Notes: a model not told the origin generated them from the sequence alone. 27,110 nucleotides of DNA from Deltaproteobacteria bacterium (GCA_019313725.1 JAFDAT010000026.1:1-27110); one strand, 5' to 3'. Shown: positions 7,502 to 16,193, counted from the stretch's first letter. Translations and numbers: made by a program.

Positions 7502-9078
7502 CCCAGAGCCCTGAGTGCGTTGTATGCATACCACTGGACATACCAGTGGTCTGAATGTCTGATTTTATCGAGGATAATCTTTATGGTTTGCTTTCCCCCC
7601 CGCTGCCCAAGGCTGTAGAGCGCCTGGCAGGCTACAATCGGCTGGGGATCATCCATGAGCTTCAACAGATCCGCATGCGCCTTTGGGTCGGTGCTGCGGG
7701 CCAGACCCCTTGCCAGCCAGTATCGTACGGGGATATGCGGGTTCGAAACCAGTTTCGGGGCACCGATATCAACCTTCCAGGTTCTTTTTTGTTCGGCAAT
7801 GGTTTTCAAGGCATCGACATTATCCTGCCACTTCACGGATTGCAGCAGATCCGAAATTTGATCCGGCGTGATTTCCTTCTGCATACCGGCTTTAACCGGA
7901 AGGATCAGCAGGGCGCCGATGACAAGACAGAGCAAGCCCGCCAAAACAACGGCCGCCCCCGGTTTGATAAAGAAGGTCGCTAATCGACATAAAAATGCGT
8001 GCACAAATATGTAGAGAACTACCGGGAATGCCACCAGCAGTGAAAGGAAGGTGAATTGCCTGAAGAATACGTGCCGATCGCATTGCCGGGAAAAGGATTT
8101 CAACAAAGGGCCGGGGGTGTCCATGAACTTTGCCAGGGAGGTTTCAATCATGGTGTGGCCCCGGTTCAGGAGCAGCAGTTTTCCGTTGTTTGCAACCATG
8201 GCGAGATCGACGCTCTCGGTCTTTTTTACGGCCAGATAGTTCCTGTCCGCTAGAATCACGAGCAGTTGTTTTTGCAGAGAGCGGTCGCTTGAAATGTCCG
8301 CACGGCAGGTTTTGATCATTTTCTGGTGGAGCGATTTGAAGGCTTCGGCCGGATAGAGGGTGTAGCGGTAGTAAAAATCGTTAATCCCGACGCCAAGGGA
8401 ATTCGTCAGCAGCAGCCTGTCTCTGATATTGATGAACATGTTGCCGTTGATTTGGGTAATCCAGAGGATGGCCAAAAGAAGAATAACGACGGTATGGAAA
8501 CAATTCCGGGCCCACCCGGCGCGGGAAAGGTGGTCGGGTGTAAATTTCAGGGCGAGCACGACCACAAGGGCCGGGACAATCGTGAAATAGAGAGAAGGCA
8601 GAATAGATACGCCCTTCAGGTTGACGCCGACGAGAAAGGCAATCCAGGGCAGCACAAACGGAATGGCCAGATACGGCTTTCGCGCACATGCATATTTCCA
8701 GACCCAGGTTGAACATAAAGCTAGAAGGGTAACCCCTGCGCCAATGCTGAGGGTAAAGAATATACCGCCCATCAGCGCAGTATGGATGGTTTTCAGCGAG
8801 GGAGCGACGAGATCGTTGGGAACGGCAAGATACCCGGCATCCTTCACGGCCGTGATGGTCCGGTGCAGCCGGGCATTGCTCTGGAGGATCTGCAGTACCG
8901 CGATGACGTGAGCCGCGCAGAGCCCTGCCAGGATAATGAACGCTGTATGAATTTTTTTTTGCATAAGGCCACGTATGGGGTCGATTTTATTCCAGCGAAA
9001 GTAACTTGACAATTGCTGTGTATACCACACGTCCGATCCCCTGGGCAAATACCATTCTTTGCTTGTGTAATCATGCAT
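7477..9078 (-). CDS. Multi-pass membrane protein with C-terminal HEAT-like repeats, function unknown
   Basis: A 533-residue protein I do not recognise as a named gene. Hydrophobic segments cluster around residues 44-64, 100-125, 135-180 and 193-212. A soluble loop (about 215-340) follows, then two more segments (about 345-395). The C-terminal part (about 405-533) reads as alpha-helical repeats of HEAT or PBS-lyase type (for example PIVACQALYSLGQRGG and YVQWYAYNALRALGW). The first 39 residues before MQKK are polar; a start at MQKK would remove them. The 3' end overlaps the CPBP protease gene, which suggests joint function: the repeats may bind a partner while the membrane part holds it near the protease. 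Confidence 0.7.
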   Translation of the reverse strand: MHDYTSKEWYLPRGSDVWYTQQLSSYFRWNKIDPIRGLMQKKIHTAFIILAGLCAAHVIAVLQILQSNARLHRTITAVKDAGYLAVPNDLVAPSLKTIHTALMGGIFFTLSIGAGVTLLALCSTWVWKYACARKPYLAIPFVLPWIAFLVGVNLKGVSILPSLYFTIVPALVVVLALKFTPDHLSRAGWARNCFHTVVILLLAILWITQINGNMFINIRDRLLLTNSLGVGINDFYYRYTLYPAEAFKSLHQKMIKTCRADISSDRSLQKQLLVILADRNYLAVKKTESVDLAMVANNGKLLLLNRGHTMIETSLAKFMDTPGPLLKSFSRQCDRHVFFRQFTFLSLLVAFPVVLYIFVHAFLCRLATFFIKPGAAVVLAGLLCLVIGALLILPVKAGMQKEITPDQISDLLQSVKWQDNVDALKTIAEQKRTWKVDIGAPKLVSNPHIPVRYWLARGLARSTDPKAHADLLKLMDDPQPIVACQALYSLGQRGGKQTIKIILDKIRHSDHWYVQWYAYNALRALGWRQKISI

Positions 9079-9145
9079 TATCCTATATATAAATTCATTT
9101 TGGATATCGAATTGTAAACACCGTCAGAAGACTTTTGGGGGGGAC

Positions 9146-10537
9146 ATGAAAATTATTGTGGCTGGGACTGGATATGTTGGGTTGGTGCATGCGGCCGTCA
9201 GTTCGGAATTCGGGCATGAGGTTTATGCCTACGATAACGACTCAGATAAGTTAAAGGCTTTTTCCAGCGGAAAAACCGATCAGATCGTCAGATACGTGAA
9301 TGAACCCGGACTTCCGGACACCATCCGCAAGGTGCATGGCCGCCACCTGTTTTTTTCAACAGACCTGGATGCGATCATCGAAGGGACCGATGCCATATTT
9401 CTGTGCCTGCCGACGCCCCCCAACCGGGACGGGTCTACGAACCTTACCTATTACGATGCCGCCATCGAGACCATCGGAGCAAAGCTGGCCGCGCGGAAAG
9501 ATAAACGGCGGGTGGTGATCGTCAATAAGAGTACGGTGCCCGTCGGCACCGCCCGGCATCTGAAAAAAGTCATGGATCGCCTGGGTGTCGAAAACTTCGG
9601 CGTGGCCTCAAATCCTGAATTCATGGCCGAGGGGACGGCCGTGCCCGAAGCCAGGAAGCCGGACCGTATTGTGGTGGGGTGTGATTTTCAGGAAGATTTC
9701 ACGATTCTCCAACGCATTTATGCCAAATTTGTCAATCACGTTCAGACCAAATACCTGGAAACCACGCCCGAAACCGCCGAGGCCGTCAAATACGTGGCCA
9801 ACACCATGCTGCTGACATACATATCCTTCTGGAACGGTGTGGGCGCCAAACTCGGTGAAACAATCCCCAACATCAACATTGATGACCTGAGGCTGGGGGT
9901 GACGTCGGACGATCGGATCAGCACCTGGGGTTCGTTCGTGAGCAATGGGGCCGGCGGCAGCTGTTTCGGCAAGGACATTGCCTCCCTGATCTACCAGCTG
10001 CGGCGCGTCAATGTGAACACCAAGATGCTGGAGGCGTCCTACGAGGTCAATGAAAATCAGAAAATTTATCTGGTGGAGCGGGCTGTCACGGAGTTGGGAT
10101 TTAACTTCAACAACAAAACCATCACCGTGCTGGGTCTGGCATTCAAAAAGAATACCAATGACATGCGGGATGCCTCATCCATCAAGGTTATCGAATCCCT
10201 GCTGGGCAAGGGTGTGGCGGCTGTAAAAGCCTACGACCCGTTGGCCAACACGGCGGCCGGAGAGGAACTCGATCCGCAAAAAAATGTTCTGTTTGAAAAG
10301 ATAGCATATTTTGACTCAGCCCGGGAGGCCATAGCGGAATCCGACGCGTTGTTTATCTCCTCGGACTGCGAAGAATTCCGCGGTCTTTCAAGAACCATTG
10401 AGGATACCGTTATGCCACCCTATCTCATCATGGACGGCCGGCGCATGATTCCGGACTATAAGACCATGCTCGAAAAAGGGTTTGCTTACCTGGCAGTGGG
10501 GTCGATGGCCATGGGGGAACTAAAAAATGAACATTGA
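9146..10537 (+). CDS. UDP-glucose 6-dehydrogenase family protein
   Basis: A 463-residue NAD-dependent nucleotide-sugar dehydrogenase. UDP-glucose dehydrogenase oxidises UDP-glucose to UDP-glucuronate for exopolysaccharide or LPS synthesis. Visible: N-terminal Rossmann motif GTGYVGL at 7-13, LPTPP near 89, STVPVGT at 129-135, NPEFMAEG at 156-163, the central helix region, catalytic Cys273 in GGSCFGKDI, and the C-terminal domain with GLAFKKNTNDMRDASS (about 335-350). A G-rich ribosome site lies just before ATG 9146. The last codons and the TGA fall inside a heptad repeat array. The gene is divergent from the HEAT-repeat gene (67 bases apart). It could act on a related UDP-sugar, but the family is sure. 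Confidence 0.93.
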   Translation: MKIIVAGTGYVGLVHAAVSSEFGHEVYAYDNDSDKLKAFSSGKTDQIVRYVNEPGLPDTIRKVHGRHLFFSTDLDAIIEGTDAIFLCLPTPPNRDGSTNLTYYDAAIETIGAKLAARKDKRRVVIVNKSTVPVGTARHLKKVMDRLGVENFGVASNPEFMAEGTAVPEARKPDRIVVGCDFQEDFTILQRIYAKFVNHVQTKYLETTPETAEAVKYVANTMLLTYISFWNGVGAKLGETIPNINIDDLRLGVTSDDRISTWGSFVSNGAGGSCFGKDIASLIYQLRRVNVNTKMLEASYEVNENQKIYLVERAVTELGFNFNNKTITVLGLAFKKNTNDMRDASSIKVIESLLGKGVAAVKAYDPLANTAAGEELDPQKNVLFEKIAYFDSAREAIAESDALFISSDCEEFRGLSRTIEDTVMPPYLIMDGRRMIPDYKTMLEKGFAYLAVGSMAMGELKNEH

Positions 10538-10562
10538 ACATCCAACATCGAATGATGAACGA
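10528..10562 (+). repeat. Heptad repeat array, family A (five units)
   Basis: Five consecutive 7-base units in perfect phase with core NNAACAT (first two units TGAACAT TGAACAT; the fourth and fifth degenerate). The array begins inside the UDP-glucose dehydrogenase gene and supplies its last three codons and stop. The same unit family recurs at 27075. Confidence 0.75.
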
Positions 10563-10678
10563 AAAAACATGAAATTTTCATAATTTGTTTTTAATGATTA
10601 CACATACATTTGAGGATTAACTATCGTTTCATGCCTGATTGAACACGGTCGAGCATGAAAATTTATCTGGAGGAACAG

Positions 10679-13474
10679 ATGGATTACAAGCAGTCGCTCA
10701 ATCTTCCGAAAACAAAATTTCCCATGAAGGCCAACCTGATCAACCGGGAACCGGAACAGATCAAAGCGTGGGATGAAGACAAACTGTACCATAAAATCAG
10801 GGGTTTTTCCAAGGGTCGGGAGCAGTTCATTCTGCACGACGGCCCTCCCTACGCTAACGGTAATATCCATATGGGGACGGCCCTCAACAAGATATTGAAG
10901 GACATCATCGTCAGATCCAGACAGATGACGGGTTACGATGCCGTATACGTGCCCGGTTGGGACTGTCACGGGCTGCCCATAGAGCACAATGTGGACAAGG
11001 AGATGGGGAAAAAGAAAAAGGAGCTTTCCCAGGCCGATTTCAGGCGGCGCTGCCGAACCTACGCCGAAAAATTTATCGACATTCAGCGTGAAGAGTTCCG
11101 GCGTCTGGGGGTCATGGGCGAGTGGGAAAATCCATACCTGACCATGAACTACCGCTACGAGGCCATCATCGCCACCGAGTGCCTCAAGTTCGGCCTGATG
11201 AACAATCTGTTCAGGAGTAAGAAACCGATACACTGGTGCTGCAGCTGTAAGACGGCTCTGGCCGAGGCGGAAATCGAGTATTATGACGAGTCTTCCCCGT
11301 CCATCTACGTCAAGTTCCCCATGATTGACGCTGTCGATGCGGTAATCCCGAAACTCACGGGAAAGAGGGTGTCCGTGGTGATCTGGACAACCACGCCGTG
11401 GACGATTCCTTCGAACCTGGCCATCGCCCTGCACCCGGAGTTCGTATACGCTGCCGTGGACGTGGGGGGAGACGAAGCCTATATTCTGGCCAGAGACCTG
11501 GTGGAAACCTGCATGGCGACATTCGGAATCGATGACTACAACATCATTGCCGAGTTCGAGTCTTCCCTGCTTGAAAGAAAGAATTGCCGCCACCCTCTGT
11601 ACGATCGTGAATCGATGATTGTTCTGGGTAACCATGTGACCCTGGAGGCCGGTACGGGATGCGTGCACACTGCTCCCGGTCACGGTCGTGAGGACTATGA
11701 GGTGGGCATGGAATATGGCATCGAAGCCTACTCGCCGGTGGATGACAACGGCATTTTCACGGATGAGGTCGATTTTTTCAAGGGCGGTTTTGTTTTTAAA
11801 ACCAATGATGCCATCTCCGACAAGCTGGATGAAACCGGTTCGCTCCTGGCCCGGAAGACACTCAAACACTCCTATCCCCACTGCTGGCGATGCAAGCGTC
11901 CGGTTATCTTCAGGGCCACGCCCCAGTGGTTCATCTCCATGGATAAAACCGGACTGCGGGAAAATTCTCTTAAGGCCATCGACAAGGTTCAGTGGATACC
12001 GCACTGGGGTCGTGACAGAATATACGGTATGATTGAAAACCGGCCGGACTGGTGCATCTCGCGGCAGCGAGCCTGGGGTGTTCCCATTGCTGTTTTCTAC
12101 TGCAGCGAGTGTGAGACACTGCATCTGGACCAGGCTATCATCGATCACGTGTTTGCCCTGTTCGAGGAACATGGCGCGGATGTCTGGTTCGAGCGGGATG
12201 TAAAGGAACTGCTGCCGGAAGGCGCAAAATGTAAACAATGCGGGAGCGAGTCCTTTGTCAAGGAAACGGACATTCTGGACGTCTGGTTTGATTCCGGTGT
12301 GAGCCATGCCGCTGTCCTGGAAGATCGCGATTACCTGAAATGGCCTGCGGATCTCTACCTGGAAGGGAGTGATCAACACCGGGGATGGTTTCATAGCTCC
12401 CTGTTGACAGCCGTGGGTACAAGGGAAAGGGCTCCCTACGATGCCGTGTTGACCCATGGTTTTGTCGTGGATGCCGACGGGCGGAAAATGTCCAAATCCG
12501 TAGGAAATGTCATCGCACCGAAAAAAGTCATCAACAAGTACGGCGCCGAGATCCTGCGGCTGTGGGTATCGGCGGCGGATTACCGGGATGACATCAGAAT
12601 TTCAGATAACATTTTGAAGCAGCTCAGCGACGCATATCGCCGAATCAGAAATACCAGTCGCTTCATGCTGGGCAACCTGTACGATTTTGTGCCGGGTCGG
12701 GACGATGTCGCGTATGCGGACATGCTTGAAATCGACCGTTTTGCCCTGCACAAGCTTCAGGGCTTGGTGGAGAAAGCGCTGAAAGCCTATGAGACCTATG
12801 AGTTTCATGTGATATACCATGCATTGTACAACTACTGTACCCTGGATCTTTCAGCGTTTTACCTGGATATCCTCAAAGACAGGCTCTACACGTCGCCACC
12901 TGTATCGACGGCACGCCGGAGTGCCCAGACGGTGCTATATATAACCCTGGATACCATGACGAGACTGATGGCGCCCATTCTTTCTTTTACTGCCGAGGAG
13001 CTGTGGAAGCACATGCCGGATTTCGAGGGAAAGACCGACAGTATTCACCTGGCATCACTGCCGGCTGTGAATGATGATCTGAAAAACCCGGATCTGGCGG
13101 AACAATGGGGGTTGCTGCTCGATGTCCGCAGTGAGGTGACCAAGGCCCTGGAGGAGGCGCGTAATCGAAAAATGATCGGGCACCCGCTGGATGCTGCGGT
13201 TTCGGTATCCGTCACTGCCGAAATGTATGCCCGGCTGGCACCCTATGCCGATGACCTGCATTTCATTTTTATCGTGTCCCAGGCGGATCTCCAGCAGGAG
13301 GCAGCCTTTGAAGATGCTTACCAGAGCGATATCGTGGAAGGGCTCAGCATCAAGGTTGCGCCGGCGGTGGGTGAAAAATGCGAGCGATGTTGGATGCATG
13401 AACCGACGGTTGGTTCGGTTGGATCCCATCCGACCCTGTGCGAGCGATGCAGCGGGGTGATGGGGGAGCTGTAG
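10679..13474 (+). CDS. ileS: Isoleucyl-tRNA synthetase
   Basis: Charges tRNA-Ile with isoleucine in the cytoplasm. The protein is 931 residues from ATG 10679, chosen because GGAGG at 10669-10673 stands five bases before it; an in-frame ATG at 10655 would add eight residues that encode this ribosome site. Motifs: HDGPPYANGNIHMG (53-66), where the HIGH motif reads HMGT; the WTTTPWTIPSNLA editing-domain region; GWDCHGLPIE; DVWFDSGVSH and EGSDQHRGWFHSS; KMSKS at 603-607; and a C-terminal zinc-finger-like CERCW...CERC at the very end. It is followed, across a heptad repeat array, by lspA, a common ileS-lspA order. Confidence 0.98.
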   Translation: MDYKQSLNLPKTKFPMKANLINREPEQIKAWDEDKLYHKIRGFSKGREQFILHDGPPYANGNIHMGTALNKILKDIIVRSRQMTGYDAVYVPGWDCHGLPIEHNVDKEMGKKKKELSQADFRRRCRTYAEKFIDIQREEFRRLGVMGEWENPYLTMNYRYEAIIATECLKFGLMNNLFRSKKPIHWCCSCKTALAEAEIEYYDESSPSIYVKFPMIDAVDAVIPKLTGKRVSVVIWTTTPWTIPSNLAIALHPEFVYAAVDVGGDEAYILARDLVETCMATFGIDDYNIIAEFESSLLERKNCRHPLYDRESMIVLGNHVTLEAGTGCVHTAPGHGREDYEVGMEYGIEAYSPVDDNGIFTDEVDFFKGGFVFKTNDAISDKLDETGSLLARKTLKHSYPHCWRCKRPVIFRATPQWFISMDKTGLRENSLKAIDKVQWIPHWGRDRIYGMIENRPDWCISRQRAWGVPIAVFYCSECETLHLDQAIIDHVFALFEEHGADVWFERDVKELLPEGAKCKQCGSESFVKETDILDVWFDSGVSHAAVLEDRDYLKWPADLYLEGSDQHRGWFHSSLLTAVGTRERAPYDAVLTHGFVVDADGRKMSKSVGNVIAPKKVINKYGAEILRLWVSAADYRDDIRISDNILKQLSDAYRRIRNTSRFMLGNLYDFVPGRDDVAYADMLEIDRFALHKLQGLVEKALKAYETYEFHVIYHALYNYCTLDLSAFYLDILKDRLYTSPPVSTARRSAQTVLYITLDTMTRLMAPILSFTAEELWKHMPDFEGKTDSIHLASLPAVNDDLKNPDLAEQWGLLLDVRSEVTKALEEARNRKMIGHPLDAAVSVSVTAEMYARLAPYADDLHFIFIVSQADLQQEAAFEDAYQSDIVEGLSIKVAPAVGEKCERCWMHEPTVGSVGSHPTLCERCSGVMGEL

Positions 13475-13480
13475 GGGGAA

Positions 13481-13578
13481 GGTATAAGGTGTAGGGTATA
13501 AGGTGTAGGGTGAAAGGTGAAGGGTATAGGGTATAAGGTATAAGGTAGAAGGTATAAGGTGGAAGGTTAAGGGTAGAA
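13481..13578 (+). repeat. Heptad repeat array, family B (14 perfect-phase units)
   Basis: Fourteen back-to-back 7-base units, all beginning GGT, with consensus GGTRWAR (examples GGTATAA, GGTGTAG, GGTAGAA) and no slip in phase over 98 bases. The array fills almost the whole ileS-lspA gap. There are no unique spacers, so it is not a CRISPR array. Confidence 0.92.
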
Positions 13579-13603
13579 ATTCAAAGACTGCAGGGTAAAT
13601 ATA

Positions 13604-14095
13604 GTGGGAAGCACAAAAAACAAATATCTGATGCTGTTCGGCCTTGCGGCTCTGATCATCATCCTCGACCAGGCCACCAAGATGCTGGTGGTTGTCGGGA
13701 TTCCCATGTACGGATCGATTGCGGTGATACCGGGGTTTTTTGACCTGACCCATATCTACAATACCGGCGGCGCTTTCGGATTTCTGGCTGGAAAAAGCGC
13801 ATTGTTCCGACATCTTTTTTTTCTGACAGCCTCTGTGATTGCCATGGGCATGATCGTTTACCTCTACTTGAAAACGCCACAGGACTACGTCTTCCTGCGC
13901 AGCGGATTGTCACTGATACTGGGCGGAGCCCTGGGGAATGCGATCGACAGAGTCCGCATCGGAAAGGTTGTTGATTTCCTTGACCTGCATATCAAGGGCA
14001 TGCACTGGCCCGCGTTCAATATCGCCGACAGCGCCATAACCGTAGGGATCTTTATATTTATATACCACCTACTTTTCAAGAAAATGCCGGAATAA
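13604..14095 (+). CDS. lspA: Lipoprotein signal peptidase (signal peptidase II)
   Basis: A 163-residue inner-membrane aspartyl protease that removes signal peptides from diacylglyceryl-modified prolipoproteins. It has four membrane segments and the conserved blocks LDQATK (21-26), NTGGAFGF (53-60), GGALGNAIDR (107-116), VVDF with D124, and FNIADSAI with D142; the two Asp form the catalytic dyad. The GTG start at 13604 has a weak AGGG site at 13592-13595. The 5' end lies 25 bases after the heptad array that separates it from ileS. Confidence 0.96.
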   Translation: MGSTKNKYLMLFGLAALIIILDQATKMLVVVGIPMYGSIAVIPGFFDLTHIYNTGGAFGFLAGKSALFRHLFFLTASVIAMGMIVYLYLKTPQDYVFLRSGLSLILGGALGNAIDRVRIGKVVDFLDLHIKGMHWPAFNIADSAITVGIFIFIYHLLFKKMPE

Positions 14096-14211
14096 ATTAT
14101 CCCAAAATCCGAGGATTTGCCACGGGCTTTTGAGACAATTTATTCCTGGATACGACGCATAAAAATCAAACCTGAAACGCTTAGTTCAGGCAACAGGAAT
14201 TCCAGCACAAT

Positions 14212-15681
14212 ATGTCCACAGTTTCCCACAAATCCACGAATGCGTTCCTGGGCCAGCTGAAGGAAAGCATGGCAGAGGGTAACGCTCCGCCGGTTTTTTT
14301 GATATACGGCGAGGAGGTCCTGTACAAGTCGGTTCTCAATCGCATCCTGGATATCCTTGTGCCCGGTGACAAGAGAAGTTTCATGTACGAGCCTTTCGAT
14401 GGTTTGAATGAAAATGTGGCGGGTGCATTGCGCAGCGTGAATACCTATGCATTGCTGCAGGGCAGAAAAGTGGTCTCGCTGCTGGACTCTCGGATATTTT
14501 ATTCCAAACAGGATACGGCTATATTTCTTGAAAAAGCACAGGAAGCTTACAAAAGGGGGGAATTCAGAAAGGCTGCAGGTGCCGTGACGTCGTTGCTTGG
14601 AATGTTGAATTTAACCATCGACGATATGTCTGACAGGGCTGTGCGCAGCAAACTGGGTTTCGCAAAAAATAACGTCAATGATGGGGAGTGGTTCGATGTA
14701 ATTCTCGACTACTGCCGTGATCGTCAGCTTTCTCCAGGCGGGACGCCCGATGCTGCGGGAGCCCTCATGCAGGCCATCGACAACGGATTTCCGGAAAATC
14801 ATTTTTTAATTGTTACTACGGATATCGTCGACAAAAGGCGGCGCTTGTTCAAACTCATTCAGGAAAAAGGGCAGGTGATCGACTGCTCCGTACCCAGGGG
14901 GGAACGCCAGGCTGAGAAGGCGGAGCAGGAGGCTGTACTGCGTGCACAACTCGATGCCGTCCTCAAAAATTCTCAAAAAACCATGCCCAGGGCGGCCTTC
15001 GCTTTAATGCTGGACATGATCGGTTTCGAGCCGCGCATCTTTGCAAACAATATTGCCAAACTGGTGGATTATGTGGGTCAGAGAACGGAGATTACTCCGC
15101 ACGATGTGGAAACACTGCTGCAGCGAACGCGGCAGGACCCTATATACAGCTTTACCAATGCCCTGACCGATGTGGATACCGAGAAGACGTTTATTTTTAT
15201 GCGTTCACTGCTGCGCGACAACTTTCATCCGCTCCAGATTCTTGCCGCCCTTGCCAATCATCTGCGGAAACTGCTCGTCATCCGTGACTTTCTGGACCAT
15301 ACTGCCGGTATCTCATTCAATGCCGCTACACCCTTCAATTTTTTTCGCGGCAACATCATGCCCCAGGTAAAGCAGCACGACCAGGCATTGAATAAGAAGC
15401 TTGAGGCCTGGCAGGAACGGGAGTCATTGGTGGTAGCCGGAAAAAAAGGCAAAAAGAAAAAGAAAAAGATATCAACGGATTTATTGATTGCGCCGAATCC
15501 GAACAACCCCTACCCGGTGTACAAGCTTTTTCAGAAGGCACATAGCATTTCCATGGAACATATCGTCAGTTCCCTGACTTACGTGAGGGATGCGGATGTG
15601 ATGCTGAAATCTTCGCGCCAACAGCCGGAAGCTATTCTGGACTGGGCAGTTATCAGGATTATAAATTTATTTAAGCATTAA
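14212..15681 (+). CDS. holA: DNA polymerase III delta subunit, enlarged
   Basis: The delta subunit of the clamp loader opens the beta clamp. Recognisable parts: PPVFLIYGEEVLYKS (26-40), a P-loop-less AAA+ start; ENHFLIVTTDIVDKRRRLFKLI (195-216); MLDMIGFEPRIFANNIAKLVDYV; and TRQDPIYSFTNALTD, all typical of HolA. At 489 residues it is much longer than the usual 330-350. The excess lies in a segment at about 99-182, between the first strand-helix units, and in a C-terminal insert with a Lys-rich run (GKKGKKKKKK near 408-418). The reading frame is continuous. AGGAA at 14195-14199 is a distant ribosome site. Confidence 0.88.
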   Translation: MSTVSHKSTNAFLGQLKESMAEGNAPPVFLIYGEEVLYKSVLNRILDILVPGDKRSFMYEPFDGLNENVAGALRSVNTYALLQGRKVVSLLDSRIFYSKQDTAIFLEKAQEAYKRGEFRKAAGAVTSLLGMLNLTIDDMSDRAVRSKLGFAKNNVNDGEWFDVILDYCRDRQLSPGGTPDAAGALMQAIDNGFPENHFLIVTTDIVDKRRRLFKLIQEKGQVIDCSVPRGERQAEKAEQEAVLRAQLDAVLKNSQKTMPRAAFALMLDMIGFEPRIFANNIAKLVDYVGQRTEITPHDVETLLQRTRQDPIYSFTNALTDVDTEKTFIFMRSLLRDNFHPLQILAALANHLRKLLVIRDFLDHTAGISFNAATPFNFFRGNIMPQVKQHDQALNKKLEAWQERESLVVAGKKGKKKKKKISTDLLIAPNPNNPYPVYKLFQKAHSISMEHIVSSLTYVRDADVMLKSSRQQPEAILDWAVIRIINLFKH

Positions 15682-15687
15682 AAACCT

Positions 15688-15744
15688 GGTCCTTTGGGAC
15701 CGTCGTAGATCCCGCTTTGCGGGTGTCAGAGCCATTAGGCTCTG
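15688..15744. repeat. Three adjacent short hairpins after holA
   Basis: Three compact hairpins follow one another: GGTCC-TTTG-GGACC (15688-15701), CCCGC-TTT-GCGGG (15711-15723) and CAGAGCC-ATTA-GGCTCTG (15727-15744). The first begins six bases after the holA stop. No T tract follows, so they are not clear intrinsic terminators; they may be 3'-end stabilisers or REP-like sequences. Confidence 0.6.
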
Positions 15745-15760
15745 CCAAAATAAATAATTT

Positions 15761-15863
15761 AAAGTGTCAAGTGATCTAAAATTATAAGTGATCTAAAGTT
15801 GATGAATCGCTACGCTCTGCCATTTATAAAAAAGATAGGTCACTTTAGTTCACTTTAGACACT
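15761..15863. repeat. Inverted pair of short-phrase repeat arms, family D
   Basis: The left arm (15761-15798) repeats AAGTGATCTAAA with a 17-base period and begins AAAGTGTC. The right arm (15837-15863) carries the reverse complement of the same phrases (TCACTTTAG and TTTAGACACT). A 38-base core separates them. The organisation resembles the heptad elements at 16374 and 17663, but the phrase length is irregular here. Confidence 0.65.
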
Positions 15864-15959
15864 CATATGTTGTGGCGTAGATACTCCCTTCCAGGGAGCA
15901 TGCCGTACCGGTTCCCCGGACGAGGGCATTTGCGCTGCAATCAGGAGGCAAAGCGACCC

Positions 15960-16184
15960 ATGTTAGGGTTTATAAAACAGCAGGAGAGAAAAGTGGCCCT
16001 TCGTTTACTGGCCTGGCAGTATCAGCGGCAGAACATACCGCTGCCGACCATGGCGGCGATGGACCAGCAGGCAAAACGCCTGGTGGATGAAGCCCACCGC
16101 ATAGCGCGTGAAAGAGGGCGAAACGTTATCACCATCATAAAAGAATTGGTGGCGGATATTGGCGGCAAGGATACTAAATCCTGA
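15960..16184 (+). CDS. Small basic protein, unknown function
   Basis: A 74-residue protein starting MLGFIKQQERKVALRLL. AGGAGG at 15943-15948 supports ATG 15960 over a further-upstream start at 15867, whose extra residues run through repeat-rich sequence and look non-coding. It reads as mostly helical and basic: residues 1-25 are amphipathic, and residues 38-65 (QQAKRLVDEAHRIARERGRN...) form a second charged helix. There is no signal peptide or Cys. I do not recognise the family. It stands alone between holA and argC and is followed by a hairpin terminator candidate. Confidence 0.6.
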   Translation: MLGFIKQQERKVALRLLAWQYQRQNIPLPTMAAMDQQAKRLVDEAHRIARERGRNVITIIKELVADIGGKDTKS

Positions 16185-16193
16185 GATGACAAT

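Noticed and set aside
13481..13578. Tandem array that might suggest a CRISPR locus
   Set aside because: Units are only 7 bases with no unique spacers, and no cas genes are present.
13055..13813. Minus-strand frame reading through the heptad array (repetitive Leu-Tyr-Pro protein)
   Set aside because: The repetitive peptide is a by-product of the 7-base repeat (21-base codon period), and the frame overlaps ileS and lspA.
15867..15959. Upstream extension of the small protein gene
   Set aside because: The added residues look non-coding, and a good AGGAGG site supports the later start at 15960.
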